Shown: positions 7,719 through 17,678, counted from the stretch's first letter. The stretch is 54,386 nucleotides of DNA from JBMOGA01 sp049318625 (GCA_049318625.1 JBMOGA010000020.1:1-54386); one strand, 5' to 3'. Program-made: numbers and translations. Notes: generated by a model from the sequence alone, not told the origin.

Positions 7719-8848
7719 TGGAGCTTCGCCCAAGCGAGGTGAGAGAACGTCCCAACCTTGGTGATGAAGCCGAGGAAGTCGTCACCGTTGACGGTGCCAG
7801 GCGCCGTCCCGTCGACCTTGGTGAAGCCGGACGTGGTGATGATACCGGCGGTGCCGTTATTGGTGTACCGAACGACCAGTGACGTGCTGTTCGTCGGCGG
7901 CGCCAGCGTGTGCGCCCCACCATTCGTGATCTCGTGAATGGGCCCGTTGGCTTCGCTCGGGGTGTACGTTCCAGAACTCACTGTCCCCGCCGCATATGGG
8001 GTAGTCGAAAAGCCTTTCGTCAGGTTTGCCGTCACGTTCGATTTCAGAATGGCCGCGTCATAGGCTTGATAGTCGATGCCGGCCTCGAGATTGACGAGCG
8101 CCTTCAGAGCGGCCTCGTCGGCAGTCGCGATTATCGAGCGGGCGTAACTCGTGATCGTCGTCGTCGAGAATGTGTCCGCGCCGGTAGCGTAAATGAGCTT
8201 ATCTGCCGCGGTCGTCACGGCGGCCAGTGCTACGAGCGTCGCATCGAGCGACGAGATCGCCGCGATCGCGGCCGTAACAAACGCCGTCGTCGAAACCTGA
8301 GTAGTGTTCGTGCCGGGCGCGGCAGTCGGCGCCGTCGGGATCCCGGTAAGGGCCGGGGATGCCAACGGGGCTTTGAGCCCAAGTGCCGTAGTCATGGTGG
8401 CAGCGAAATTCTCATCATTGCCGAGCGCTGCAGCAAGTTCGTTGAGAGTGTTCAGCGCGGTAGGAGATGAGGCGATAAGGTTGGCGATGGCCGCCTGCAC
8501 AGCAGCCATCGTGGCGATCTGAGTGGTGTTCGTGCCGGGAGAAGCAGTTGGGGCGGTTGGGACCCCCGTCAGGGCCGGTGATGCCAGTGGGGCCAGGCCA
8601 GCCACTGCCGCACTCGCGGCGGCGGCCACCGCCAGAGACAAGAGATCATCCGCACCGTCCTGCAGAGGCACTGCATGGTCGGAGCAGACGCGTCGGAGGT
8701 TGGCGACGATCTGATTGATCAGAGTGGCTGTCAACCGCGTGCCATCATTTGCACCGGCGGCCGTTTCGTCCTTGGCCCACCAATTGACCGGCGTCTTTGA
8801 AACTGGACGTATATCTGTCCCGCCGAGCCCGTCGAACTTGAAGCTCAT
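7715..8848 (-). CDS. Tail fibre protein
   Basis: 377 aa. N-terminal region is likely the baseplate-attachment part. Two near-identical segments (LASPALTGVPTAPTASPGTN and LASPALTGIPTAPTAAPGTN) repeat around residues 87 and 163, and the tail-fibre signature LNTLNELAAALGNDENFA lies between them. The C-terminal half is Thr/Ser/Gly-rich beta sequence ending FSHLAWAKLQ, probably the receptor-binding tip. Low-charge repetitive composition fits a trimeric fibre. Confidence 0.75.
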   Translation of the reverse strand: MSFKFDGLGGTDIRPVSKTPVNWWAKDETAAGANDGTRLTATLINQIVANLRRVCSDHAVPLQDGADDLLSLAVAAAASAAVAGLAPLASPALTGVPTAPTASPGTNTTQIATMAAVQAAIANLIASSPTALNTLNELAAALGNDENFAATMTTALGLKAPLASPALTGIPTAPTAAPGTNTTQVSTTAFVTAAIAAISSLDATLVALAAVTTAADKLIYATGADTFSTTTITSYARSIIATADEAALKALVNLEAGIDYQAYDAAILKSNVTANLTKGFSTTPYAAGTVSSGTYTPSEANGPIHEITNGGAHTLAPPTNSTSLVVRYTNNGTAGIITTSGFTKVDGTAPGTVNGDDFLGFITKVGTFSHLAWAKLQ

Positions 8849-8850
8849 GA

Positions 8851-9258
8851 CTAAGCCTTTAGTTGAGAAGCCTGGCGAAAAAGCTGATCTAATTCAGCAT
8901 CGGTTAGACCAAGCGAAGGCCCTATAGTCGTGACGAATTGCCCATTTCTCGAGACTGTATTTCCATAATTCCAGGCCTCATAGAGGATTGGGAGCGCGTC
9001 TGCGTGGGCCTCCACGTAGGTATTGATCTGATCGAACACCCCAGCAATGCGACATGCCGATCTCGCTTGCCACAACGTTACCTGCTGCGGCACGGGATCA
9101 GCTGAAGCGGTTGGAGGTGAAAAATTTCCGTTGCTGTAGACCCAACCGACTTGCACAGAATCAGGCGCCTCGAGAAAACCTGCATCAACGTGAAAGACGG
9201 CCCCGAGGGGTGCGATTTCGACGATTGCCTGATTGGCTATGCGGACCAGCTTTGTCAT
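8851..9258 (-). CDS. Small tail fibre-region protein
   Basis: 135 aa from the ATG at 9258 (GGTGA five bases upstream); an alternative start at 9270 overlaps the previous stop. Begins MTKLVRIANQAIVEIAPLG and contains VQVGWVYSNGNFSPP, a pattern of short phage proteins encoded beside tail fibres and sometimes annotated as fibre assembly proteins. The C-terminal half is helical (GLTDAELDQLFRQAS). Role as chaperone or structural component is inferred. Confidence 0.55.
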   Translation of the reverse strand: MTKLVRIANQAIVEIAPLGAVFHVDAGFLEAPDSVQVGWVYSNGNFSPPTASADPVPQQVTLWQARSACRIAGVFDQINTYVEAHADALPILYEAWNYGNTVSRNGQFVTTIGPSLGLTDAELDQLFRQASQLKA

Positions 9259-9263
9259 GGTGT

Positions 9264-10211
9264 TCACCATTCAATTACGACTAGGCCTGGTTCGCCATTC
9301 TTGCCGTGGAACGTGTACGGCGTGCCAAACCAGAAGAAGTCAGGAGAATCCGATACGGCACCGGTGCCGGCGGCACCGACGGTAACTGTGTGTGAATCGC
9401 CCGGGGTGACGTCGATCCACTTTACGGCGCGGCCCCCGTTTGCGCCGCTGTTGAGCTCGTTGACGCCATGGTCGGGGTCGAAGACGAGGCAACCGCGACC
9501 GCCTTGACCGCCTCGACCGGTCCAGTTCTTGTCACCACCGACCCCACCCCCGTCGGCTGGCTCGTATGGGTAATAGTAGCCACCCTGCCCGCCCGTGGCG
9601 GAGACGTGAGCGCCGAAGCTACTGGTCCCCCCAGAGCCAGCTTGAACGGGCGTGTTCTGGTGCGCAGTGCCACCACCACCAGCACCATCAACCGTGGCGC
9701 GGACGCGTGTCACGCCGGCCGGTACGACCCACGTGAAGGTGCCTGCAACGTTGTAGATTGCAATGCGATCAACCGGACTACCAGCACCGCCCGATAGAAC
9801 CGAAATGACGACCTCGTCAGTATCGCTGTCGCCGTCGGCGGTCGTTATGTCGATGCCAGAGCCAGCCTTTAGGGACCTCAGCTGCTGGTTGCCAGTCGTG
9901 CCATTCAGCCCGGCATAAATACCAACGCCATCGCCGACATTGGCAATAGTTCGATCCGCTTTCTGGATCGCCTTCAGAAGCATGTCGTCGTCGACCTCGC
10001 TTTCCGGAACTCCCATTCCGCGGATCGCGCGACGAAGTAGAGCCGACACCTTGTTGAGCCAGACGGCGGGTATTTTCGTGCCCGTGCCCGAAACGCCATT
10101 GATGCAATCTCGGAACCAACTATCAGTGCCGCTGCCGGAGTTGGTATCGGTTGGTCTTTCCGTCGTGGCCCCAACGCCGGCGCCATGTGGGCCGACAATG
10201 TTTTCTGCCAT
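9264..10211 (-). CDS. Glycine-rich tail fibre protein
   Basis: 315 aa. The N-terminal 120 residues (PAVWLNKVSALLRRAIRGMG, LKAIQKADRTIANV) probably attach to the baseplate; from about 150 a glycine-rich beta domain follows (FTWVVPAGVTRVRATVDGAG, ending GLVVIEW). It shares the fold type of the glycine-rich protein at 6786-7718 but keeps a normal N-terminus. It follows the Gp48 homologue directly, the expected place for the fibre connected to the Mu-type baseplate. Confidence 0.65.
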   Translation of the reverse strand: MAENIVGPHGAGVGATTERPTDTNSGSGTDSWFRDCINGVSGTGTKIPAVWLNKVSALLRRAIRGMGVPESEVDDDMLLKAIQKADRTIANVGDGVGIYAGLNGTTGNQQLRSLKAGSGIDITTADGDSDTDEVVISVLSGGAGSPVDRIAIYNVAGTFTWVVPAGVTRVRATVDGAGGGGTAHQNTPVQAGSGGTSSFGAHVSATGGQGGYYYPYEPADGGGVGGDKNWTGRGGQGGRGCLVFDPDHGVNELNSGANGGRAVKWIDVTPGDSHTVTVGAAGTGAVSDSPDFFWFGTPYTFHGKNGEPGLVVIEW

Positions 10212-10933
10212 TAGATCACCTCATAGATGGCTTTTATGTGTGCTGGCTTGAACCTTTCGATAAGGCAAACCACGGATTCAGGGGCGACGGCGCATGGTGG
10301 TGTGCAGCCCGCAACTGCAGCCCCAGCCTCGAAAGGAACTGGAGCAACGTAAGCTGGGCTTCTGGCGGTTAAAATGCGGATGTTGATCAAATTCGGGGGG
10401 CAAATGCATGGGGACGCGACGCCTGCCTCGGCGCACCCGGCTTCAGCCGCGCCGGGCCCACAGTCAACGCATTCAATTTCGTACCCTAGGCGGGATGCCA
10501 GGCTTGCGAGATAGGCGCAAGTTGCGCCCCCCTGCGCTTTGACCTTGTCACACAACGTTTCCCATGGTTCGCATGAATCGGGGAATCCGTATTCTATACC
10601 CCACTCCGACAGCATCTCGGTGGTCGTAGCGCAATAAAACTCGTCGATCAGAGCGCATGCGCGCTGGTGCAGGAATTCGAGGACCTCCGCGTAGCTTGCC
10701 CAGAATCGTTGCAGCACGGTCATCCGCTCAACGATCGGCTCCGTTCCGAGGCCGGTGGATCCAAGCCGGTACACTCCGAGCTGAGCGCTCTCGGTCGCAA
10801 CGATGAACTCAGGGCTCGTTTCGTGCGTCTGCCACGCACGCCCCCGCGGCAGCAATGCCAAGATTTGCAGCCAGAGCTCCCACTTGCTCGGACAGCGGAA
10901 CGGATCCTCGCTGATAGGCGAACAGTTCGTCAT
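10211..10933 (-). CDS. Mu Gp48/YmfQ-like baseplate protein (DUF2313)
   Basis: 240 aa. Conserved features of the YmfQ family are visible: LLPRGRAW near the start, a helical middle, EWGIEYGFPDSCEP (the usual GLPD-type block) and a C-terminal ERFKPAHIKAIYEV. Unusually rich in Cys in its middle part (CVDCGPGAAEAGCAEAG, SPCICPP). It links the baseplate to the fibres. Start overlaps the stop of the baseplate J-like gene. Confidence 0.8.
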   Translation of the reverse strand: MTNCSPISEDPFRCPSKWELWLQILALLPRGRAWQTHETSPEFIVATESAQLGVYRLGSTGLGTEPIVERMTVLQRFWASYAEVLEFLHQRACALIDEFYCATTTEMLSEWGIEYGFPDSCEPWETLCDKVKAQGGATCAYLASLASRLGYEIECVDCGPGAAEAGCAEAGVASPCICPPNLINIRILTARSPAYVAPVPFEAGAAVAGCTPPCAVAPESVVCLIERFKPAHIKAIYEVI

Positions 10934-12012
10934 GCGAATGTCACCGTGCCCAAAACCGGCAAGTGGCCAGTAGCAAAAGTGACATCAGAATTCGGGGTCG
11001 TGAGTGTGTGATAGTCCTCCCCAGCGGCTATTGAAATTGCCTCGATGAGCTTGGAACGTCGCAAGATGTACGGGTCGGTGCTTGTCGAGATGCGCACCGC
11101 GCGGCGAAACAGGTCGCGCAACTCCAAGAGCACGGCGTCTCTAACCGCCACCGAACTCGGCATGAGGCCGGCGATCGTCATGTTTACCGCTACCGGCGTT
11201 GGAGCCGCGACATCGACCAGAGCGCCGGCAGGTCGCACGCGGTCGATGTAGGCTCGCAGAACCTCGACATCGGCCGGTTGTGGAATTCCGTTGACATATA
11301 GGTCGTCCATCAGGAACCAAACACCGACGGTCGTCCTGTTGTTCGTCGACGTGACCGGGTCAACGGCAACTCGCGTCACGCCATTTATCTCGCGCGCCCA
11401 TGCAACATAATCGTGTGCAGCGCCGCCGTGAGGGGGCATGCGCTTGCGATGCAGTATCCGCGCGCGCAGGCTCTCGTCGCCTTCCAGATCGGCGCCGAGA
11501 CCGACACCGGCAGTTGACACCTCCGCATTGCCGTTGATCCGTGAAAGCGGCGCGGTGAGCACTAGAGACACGCCGGCCACCGCATTGCCCGTTCGACCAG
11601 GCGTTAGGCACCGAACTGGCAGAGTGACCTCGCCGTCGCCGTCGGTAAGGCCGCCGGCGGTGACCTCGTATTGAACGCCGTCGGCGCGCTGCAAGATGAT
11701 TCCGGCCGGCACCGCGATCGAGTTGTCTCCGGAGATCAGCGCCGACCCTTGGGCATAGGTCGGGGTCAGGCGCGCCATGCCGAACTCGGCCGCATGCCGA
11801 TCGAGCCACCTGCCCTCGGCCGATTGCGCGAGCGCCTGCTGCGAGATGTATTCGAGAAACGCGAACGGCTCCCAGACGGCGCCGGCGATGACCTTCGCGG
11901 ACACCGCCACGTTGTTCGGCCACAGCCGTGCGTCGCTGCCTTTCAGGTTGGCCCGGAACGCGTTCGCGGTCCGCTGCGCCAGGTCCTGAAGCGTCGGCAT
12001 CTTGAAGGGCAT
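10930..12012 (-). CDS. Baseplate wedge protein J-like (Mu Gp47)
   Basis: 360 aa with family hallmarks: EGRWLDRHAAEFGMARL, then GSALISGDNSIAVPAG and LTPGRTGNAVAGVSL, and the C-terminal DPYILRRSKLIEAI. It forms the baseplate periphery that triggers sheath contraction. Position between Gp46- and Gp48-like genes matches phage Mu exactly. Confidence 0.88.
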   Translation of the reverse strand: MPFKMPTLQDLAQRTANAFRANLKGSDARLWPNNVAVSAKVIAGAVWEPFAFLEYISQQALAQSAEGRWLDRHAAEFGMARLTPTYAQGSALISGDNSIAVPAGIILQRADGVQYEVTAGGLTDGDGEVTLPVRCLTPGRTGNAVAGVSLVLTAPLSRINGNAEVSTAGVGLGADLEGDESLRARILHRKRMPPHGGAAHDYVAWAREINGVTRVAVDPVTSTNNRTTVGVWFLMDDLYVNGIPQPADVEVLRAYIDRVRPAGALVDVAAPTPVAVNMTIAGLMPSSVAVRDAVLLELRDLFRRAVRISTSTDPYILRRSKLIEAISIAAGEDYHTLTTPNSDVTFATGHLPVLGTVTFA

Positions 12013-12018
12013 GGGTCC

Positions 12019-12609
12019 TCAGACGAAGAGTGTGTCGCCGAAGTTCATGGGCACGGCACGGCTCGTTTGCGCCCACAGAACGCCGAACCTCTGGTCGTAG
12101 GTGCGGGTGCCGTCGTGACTGTAGTGACGCACGGCGATGTACAGCGCGCCGGCCGTGGCGTCGGACCACGTCTCGACCTCGGTGCGGGCCACCGCCGCCT
12201 GGTCGGCGAGCACAGCAAGCGCCTCCTCGGCGTAGTCCTTCGCTAGCCCCGGCGTGCGGTCGGTCAGCACCGCTCGCTCGAGCAGCCATAGCCGGGATCC
12301 GAGCGGCACTTCGGGCTCCTCGTTCAGCCGAATGCTGTCGCCCCACCATCCGCGCCGATCGCCGTCGTCGGTGGGCAGAACATCGTCGTCTTCGGCGCGG
12401 CGGTCGGTGAACAGGCACAGCATCGTGGCGGTGTGGATGGCCTGCTCGGCGCGGAGCCCGCCGCGGCTGTCGACCTGGTCGTCGGCGCCGGCGAGGATCC
12501 AATCACCGTACCCGCCCGACGCATCGAGCCGCTGCACCCATATGGTGTCCCACAGCAGCTGCGGCTGCCGATCGCAAGCCTCGGTATCGCGGATCCGGAT
12601 GGCAACCAT
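12019..12609 (-). CDS. Mu Gp46-like baseplate protein
   Basis: 196 aa. Contains ATMLCLFTDRRAEDDDVLP followed by RRGWWGDSIR and GSRLWLLERAVLTD, the diagnostic core of the phage Gp46 family, and a later Trp/Ala-rich segment. A baseplate wedge component. Its start overlaps the Gp45 stop by one base. Confidence 0.88.
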   Translation of the reverse strand: MVAIRIRDTEACDRQPQLLWDTIWVQRLDASGGYGDWILAGADDQVDSRGGLRAEQAIHTATMLCLFTDRRAEDDDVLPTDDGDRRGWWGDSIRLNEEPEVPLGSRLWLLERAVLTDRTPGLAKDYAEEALAVLADQAAVARTEVETWSDATAGALYIAVRHYSHDGTRTYDQRFGVLWAQTSRAVPMNFGDTLFV

Positions 12610-13067
12610 CAGACGTGCACGCCGTTGGAATCGGTGTGGACGCCCGTGGTGTCCATGTTGCCGGTGTGGGTGATATCGCCGGTGAGCTTGATGGTCGGCG
12701 CCACCACCTCGAACTCTTGCGTCACGATGCGGATCTTCTGTTTGTAGATCCCGATGATGTCGCCGTGCGCATTGTAGAGGACCCGCTCGCCGGCGCCGAT
12801 TCCCTTCGGCCGATGGGTCGGGTGCTCGAGCCCCAGCACGATCGACTGATCAGGCCGCCCGTTGACGAGCAGGGCGAGCCCGTGGGCGCCGGCCGGCGCA
12901 TGGGAAGTCTCCCCGAACATCTGCACCCGATGAGCGCCCTTCAGGACCTCGTCCGCGTAGCCGCGCACCGTGACCAGCTGCAACTCGCCGGCGTCATCGG
13001 TCTCGAGCAGCTCGACGCGGCGGATCGTGAGCCGGGCCGTGTGCATGTCGGTGTGGAACATGCTCAA
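12609..13067 (-). CDS. Mu Gp45-like baseplate spike
   Basis: 152 aa. N-terminal OB-like region (ELQLVTVRGYADEVLKGAHRV) with ALLVNGRPDQSIVLG, then a beta-helical stalk and a His-rich apex (HTGNMDTTGVHTDSNGVHV) that in this family binds iron at the membrane-piercing tip. Forms the trimeric central spike. Overlaps the next gene by ATGA. Confidence 0.85.
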   Translation of the reverse strand: MSMFHTDMHTARLTIRRVELLETDDAGELQLVTVRGYADEVLKGAHRVQMFGETSHAPAGAHGLALLVNGRPDQSIVLGLEHPTHRPKGIGAGERVLYNAHGDIIGIYKQKIRIVTQEFEVVAPTIKLTGDITHTGNMDTTGVHTDSNGVHV

Positions 13068-14164
13068 TACTCCGCCCCTTCATCAAATCCCTCGGTCCAG
13101 ACCTCATCCGTCGGCGGCGCCTCGGCATCGGGCTGGTCGGCATCAACGGCGCCGCCCTTGCCGGCCCGCTTGCCCTTGTGGGCCCGGGGGTCGACGAGCG
13201 TGAGCTCCGCGATCGATCCCGAGCGGGCGTCCTGCGTGAACGTCACCCGCTCGATCAGCATCGTCTGCGTCATGTGCATGAGGATCGGCGCATGCACGTA
13301 AATCAGCTTGTTCGGTTCGAACAGCAGCCCGGCCATGTCGCGGAACCCCTGCGTGTGGACCGATGCCGAGATTGATCGGCCAGCCTGCCGGTTGGCCTCG
13401 GTCTCGGCGCGGGCGCGGGCCCGCTTGGGATCCGTGTCCGTCTCCTGGACCAGCACCTTCGGCCGGTGACGCTTCACGCCGGGGTCGTTCCGGGACTCTT
13501 TGACCCGCAACGCCGATGCGCCGGTGCCGCGGCGGCGCTGCCCCTTGACGATGTACTTCGAATGCCGCGACCCGTCCGTTAGCGACACCTGGCAGCTCTT
13601 GATGTTCTGCCCTTCCATCAGGATCCCGAAGTGGCTCTCGGCGACGCTGGCGTTGGTCACCTCGACCGACCCGTCCGCCTTCCCCATCATCGTCACGCCT
13701 TGCGAGCGCAGATACCGGTCAGCGAACTGAAACGGGCTCTCGCCCTGCTTCAGCTGCATGTAGGCCTCTTTGATCAGCGGCACCTTGACCTTCACGCCGA
13801 CGCCGAACTTGTCGAGTTTCTTGAGGGCGGCGCCCGGGTCTTCCTCTTCGAAAAATCCGGTGTCGTGCTCGGCCGACGAGTCGACCAGGTCCTGGCTTTT
13901 GCTCCGGCCCCGGATTGAGATGCGGTGCGAGTTGGCGTCGGCCGAGGCCTCGTACGCGTTGACGTATCCGCTGACCAGCAGGTCGCCGTTGGTGAGGATC
14001 TGGATCGGGGTGCCCGGCGGGAACTTCCACTCTCCAATGCGCTCGCTGGTCTCGAGCGAGAACGTGCGGGAGGCCTCGTCGAGACCGGCCGTCACCTGCA
14101 CCCGCTCCCATCCCGAATAGGGGAGGCCGGCCGCGACGACGGTGATGAATTCGTCGTTGAGCAT
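13064..14164 (-). CDS. Baseplate hub protein, Mu GpP/Gp44 (GpD-like)
   Basis: 366 aa. Starts with a beta domain (GWERVQVTAGLDEASRTFSL, PIQILTNGDLLVSGYV, ISIRGRSKSQDLVDSS) characteristic of the hub family, followed by QFADRYLRSQGVTMMGKADG. It sits between the N-protein and spike genes as in Mu. The C-terminal 30 residues are acidic and low complexity (DADQPDAEAPPTDEV). Confidence 0.85.
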   Translation of the reverse strand: MLNDEFITVVAAGLPYSGWERVQVTAGLDEASRTFSLETSERIGEWKFPPGTPIQILTNGDLLVSGYVNAYEASADANSHRISIRGRSKSQDLVDSSAEHDTGFFEEEDPGAALKKLDKFGVGVKVKVPLIKEAYMQLKQGESPFQFADRYLRSQGVTMMGKADGSVEVTNASVAESHFGILMEGQNIKSCQVSLTDGSRHSKYIVKGQRRRGTGASALRVKESRNDPGVKRHRPKVLVQETDTDPKRARARAETEANRQAGRSISASVHTQGFRDMAGLLFEPNKLIYVHAPILMHMTQTMLIERVTFTQDARSGSIAELTLVDPRAHKGKRAGKGGAVDADQPDAEAPPTDEVWTEGFDEGAEY

Positions 14165-14176
14165 GGGCCTCGTGCC

Positions 14177-15433
14177 TTATCGCGCAAGCGCTTCGAACTC
14201 GAGCGGCATGAACGACGGGTGCTTGATGCGATTGCGCTCGGCGAGCTCGCCGGCGCGCGTGGCGTCGCCGTAAAGGCGGAACGCCCACCACAGCGACGGC
14301 ATGGAGACCTCGGATCCGACTGACAGGACCGGCGCCAGGTCGGTGATCTCCCGGGTCAGGTGCTCGACTGTGCGGCCGCGCAGCCCGTCCAGCGTGACGC
14401 TGATCTCGTGGGCGCGCCAGCCGGCGAGCCGGGCGAGTTCGGCGTCGAACCGCTCCGCCGCGTCGGCCCGGGCCTGGATTGCCGTCCGGCGATCGGTGTA
14501 GGGGCGGGACACGACCGCCGAGGCATACTGCCCAAGCGCCTCGATGCGGACCACGCTGGCGATCGCTGCGGCGTTGGTGGCTTCCTGCTGGCGGCCGGCA
14601 GTGATGGCCGGCCCCTCCGTCGTCAGCTCGTAGGTCAACAGCGGCTCGAAGGCCGTGATGACGTCGACGGCGGCTGCCGCCTCCCGGAGGCCGCTCAGCA
14701 CATCGGCGACGGCGGTGACGTATCCGGCCTCGAGCCGTGTCTCGGCCTCCTGCACATAAGTGCGGTCGGCGTAGCGGTCGCCGCGGGCGCCGACGTCGGC
14801 CAGGGTCTCGGCATTCGAATAGATGGACTGGATTGCCCGGAACAGCGGCGGGCCCTTGCTGCTGTCGAGCGGCAGGGCACGGGCCACGATGTCGAGCGTC
14901 GTCGCCACGTCGCGGATCCCGACCGCGGCGGCATCGCGAACGAACCCCGGCAGCGTCAGCGTGGCGAAGCGGGCGAGGAACATGCCGGCGAGCGGGATGC
15001 GGATCGCGAGAGCATCCGTGCGGACGAGGTCGGCGAGGAAGGCGGCCGGGAACGGACCGGCGGCGCTGCCGTCCCGCACGAACACCATCGTGAAGGCGAC
15101 GTGCCCCTGCTTGTCCTTCGCGAAATCTCGCCGGCAGTCCTCGCAGTGCGCCTTTAGCCGCTCGAGCGGCAGCGACAGGGTGGCCGCCCCGCGCCGCTCG
15201 CAGGCCCCACGGAGCGACTTCTCGGCCTGGTCGGCCTGGTCGCCGAGCACGTAGCCGGTCACCTGGATCTTGTTCGCCTTGCGGCCCAGGTCCTCGACGT
15301 ACGGTAGATCTTTATGCGGAAATTCGTGGATGACGAGCCGGCGGCCGGTCTCGATCTGGTCGGACTCGACGTAGAAGCTCGCGCCCCGGAAACTAGCCGG
15401 GCGCAGAGACTTCGGCCAATCGCGCAGGGTCAT
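14177..15433 (-). CDS. Mu GpN-like tail/DNA circularisation protein
   Basis: 418 aa. N-terminal half matches the DNA circularisation protein N family: ASFRGASFYVESDQIETGRR, HEFPHKDLPYVEDLGRKA, TGYVLGDQADQAEKSLRGAC, and LKAHCEDCRRDFAKDKQGHV. In Mu this protein is a tail component near the baseplate hub. The C-terminal half is long helical sequence without a recognised domain. Lies between tape measure and hub genes. Confidence 0.85.
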   Translation of the reverse strand: MTLRDWPKSLRPASFRGASFYVESDQIETGRRLVIHEFPHKDLPYVEDLGRKANKIQVTGYVLGDQADQAEKSLRGACERRGAATLSLPLERLKAHCEDCRRDFAKDKQGHVAFTMVFVRDGSAAGPFPAAFLADLVRTDALAIRIPLAGMFLARFATLTLPGFVRDAAAVGIRDVATTLDIVARALPLDSSKGPPLFRAIQSIYSNAETLADVGARGDRYADRTYVQEAETRLEAGYVTAVADVLSGLREAAAAVDVITAFEPLLTYELTTEGPAITAGRQQEATNAAAIASVVRIEALGQYASAVVSRPYTDRRTAIQARADAAERFDAELARLAGWRAHEISVTLDGLRGRTVEHLTREITDLAPVLSVGSEVSMPSLWWAFRLYGDATRAGELAERNRIKHPSFMPLEFEALAR

Positions 15434-15434
15434 G

Positions 15435-17678
15435 TCACTTCGCCCATGGTCCGGTGGCCCACGGCCTGGTGTCCGGCGTGTCCGGCGAGGCGCGGCCGTT
15501 GTCGAGGGTACCGTTCAGCTTCATCGGCGATGCATACGCCTGCAGCCGGCCATCCTGATCCACCTTGACGGTGACCGTCGCGTCGCCGGCGACCTTGCCG
15601 TTGACCTGCAGCGGGGCGGCTGGCGCGCCGCCTGCTCCCTGGCCTGACTGGTTGAACCGCTGCACCGGATCGTTCGAATTCGGCTCGAGGAACTTCCGCA
15701 GCACGTGGGGCGCAAGCCGCCAGGACTGGAACATGTCCTTGAACCAATCGCCGGACGGCGCCTCGACCTTGGGCGCCTCACCCTTGAAGAAGCCACGGAT
15801 CGCCTCGACGTTTTTCGCGGCCTGCTCGAGCACCGTGTTGACGGCCTGCAGGCCGGTCAGCAGCGTCGTGTTGCTGACGTCGATGTTAAACAGTGAGGCG
15901 AACTCGGTCGCGACGCTGCCGATCTTCGCCAGAATGTCGCCGAGCAGCCCGGAGATCTCGTCGAACAGACCCTTGAGCCGGGCCACCGTCGCCAGGATCG
16001 GGGAGCCCTCGCCGAGGAACTGTCCCGGCAGGTCGACGCCACCGCGGCCGAGCACATCCTGCGACGTGAACAGGTCCTTGATGCCATCGCCGAACAGTAG
16101 GGCGGCAATGCCGCCGCCGGCCGCCAGCCCGAGGAACGCCTTGCTGCCAAGCACGCCCCCGATCTTGCCGAGCGCGCTGGCGATGCCGCCGAGCACCAGG
16201 GCAGCCGGGCCGAGCGCGGCGAGCCCGGCGAGGCCGTAGGTCGCCGCCTTCAGTGCGGTCGGATCGCTGTTGCGGAGCCGCTCGACGGTGCGGGCGAGGC
16301 TCTCGAAGAACCCGGTGACGTCGGACCCCACGCCCGAGTTGAACACGGAGTTGCGGAGCGACTCGACCGACCGCATCGTTCGGTCGATGAAGTAGCTGAA
16401 CCCCTGGCTGACCGGGATGAAGCGGCGATCGATGGCGCCGGGGCTCAGCCGCTCGATCTCGGCGGCGAGCCGCTGGAACTTCGAGATCCGCTCGCCGGTC
16501 GGCAGCGTGACGATCTTGTTGATCTCTTCCCTGAGCTTGAGCGCCTGGCTGACCCGCTGCAGCCCGAACATCTCTTTCATCGCGATCGGGCCGAGCTTCG
16601 ATATGCCCTGGAAATACGTCTCGATGTCGAACCCGTCGGTGGACGCCATCACATGGGATGAGATCGCCTTCTGCAGGATGCCGCGGGACTCGGCGTCGCC
16701 CTTCTTGATGCCGAGGGCTCCCATCAGACGGGACTGCAGCGCGTCCTGGTAGTCGTAGACGGATTTGAACTTGCTCGGATCCAGCTTGCCGAGCGCCTTG
16801 TTCAGGTTAACGCCCTGACCGAGGCCGGCCTGGTTCAAGCGGGCCTTAAGGGCGGTCATGTCCCCGAGGCGCTTCTGGTTCACTTTGTAGATGTCGTCGA
16901 TGTCGACGCCGGCGGCGCGGATCTCCTGCCGGGCCTTGGGGGTCAACGCCAGCGCACGGGTGAGGACGGTCCGCAGTGCGGTGCCGCCTTCCTCGCCCTT
17001 GAATCCGGCGTCGGCCAGGATCCCGAGGGCGGCGCCGAGCTCGTTGATCTTGATGCCGAGCACGCCGGCGACGGGCGCCGCGTACTTCATCGACGTCCGC
17101 AACCCCTCGAAGGTTTCCGTCGACAGGTTCGGCACGACGCTCATAAACTCGAGCGCCTTGGTCAGCGACGCGACTTTCTCCTCGACCGTCCCCAACGGCA
17201 TGCTGAGCGCGTTGGCGACGTTGACGCCGGTCTCGGCAACCTGGTCGGCCATGATCGCATTCGCCCGGCTGACCTTGCCGAGCGTCGCGGTCATCCGGGC
17301 CGCGGTATCGGCATCGAGACCGGAGGCCAGGAATTCCTGCTGCCCCTTGATCAGCTCGATCGCTTTGACCGCCGACTCGATCGAATTGTCGAACGCGGAT
17401 TTCTCGAGCATCTTGCGCTGCTCGTCGGTGATCTCACCGATCGACTGCATCACCCGCAGTGCCTTGTCGGCTTCGTACTCGCCCTGCATGGCGAACGCAG
17501 CCGCGAGGGTGCCCGGCGCACCGAGTCCGAGCGTGGCCGCGTTGCCGAAGCGGTTCACGGCCGCGGTGGCCGCCGCGAACTTTCCGGCCTGAGCGCGGGC
17601 GGCAGCGCCGACCCGGGCGAACACCGCCGACGCGCGATCGACGGCGGAAATGATCGCCGTTGCGGTCAGGGTGGTCAT
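15435..17678 (-). CDS. Tail tape measure protein (TP901 family)
   Basis: 747 aa, long and mostly helical. The N-terminal third has the TP901 core (MQGEYEADKALRVMQSIGEI, VAETGVNVANALSMP, GAALGILADAGFKGEEGGTA). A hydrophobic centre (TYGLAGLAALGPAALVLGG; AFLGLAAGGGIAALLFG) probably inserts into the host membrane at ejection. It sets tail length and fills the tube lumen. Its ATG overlaps the stop of the frameshifted chaperone extension. Confidence 0.9.
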   Translation of the reverse strand: MTTLTATAIISAVDRASAVFARVGAAARAQAGKFAAATAAVNRFGNAATLGLGAPGTLAAAFAMQGEYEADKALRVMQSIGEITDEQRKMLEKSAFDNSIESAVKAIELIKGQQEFLASGLDADTAARMTATLGKVSRANAIMADQVAETGVNVANALSMPLGTVEEKVASLTKALEFMSVVPNLSTETFEGLRTSMKYAAPVAGVLGIKINELGAALGILADAGFKGEEGGTALRTVLTRALALTPKARQEIRAAGVDIDDIYKVNQKRLGDMTALKARLNQAGLGQGVNLNKALGKLDPSKFKSVYDYQDALQSRLMGALGIKKGDAESRGILQKAISSHVMASTDGFDIETYFQGISKLGPIAMKEMFGLQRVSQALKLREEINKIVTLPTGERISKFQRLAAEIERLSPGAIDRRFIPVSQGFSYFIDRTMRSVESLRNSVFNSGVGSDVTGFFESLARTVERLRNSDPTALKAATYGLAGLAALGPAALVLGGIASALGKIGGVLGSKAFLGLAAGGGIAALLFGDGIKDLFTSQDVLGRGGVDLPGQFLGEGSPILATVARLKGLFDEISGLLGDILAKIGSVATEFASLFNIDVSNTTLLTGLQAVNTVLEQAAKNVEAIRGFFKGEAPKVEAPSGDWFKDMFQSWRLAPHVLRKFLEPNSNDPVQRFNQSGQGAGGAPAAPLQVNGKVAGDATVTVKVDQDGRLQAYASPMKLNGTLDNGRASPDTPDTRPWATGPWAK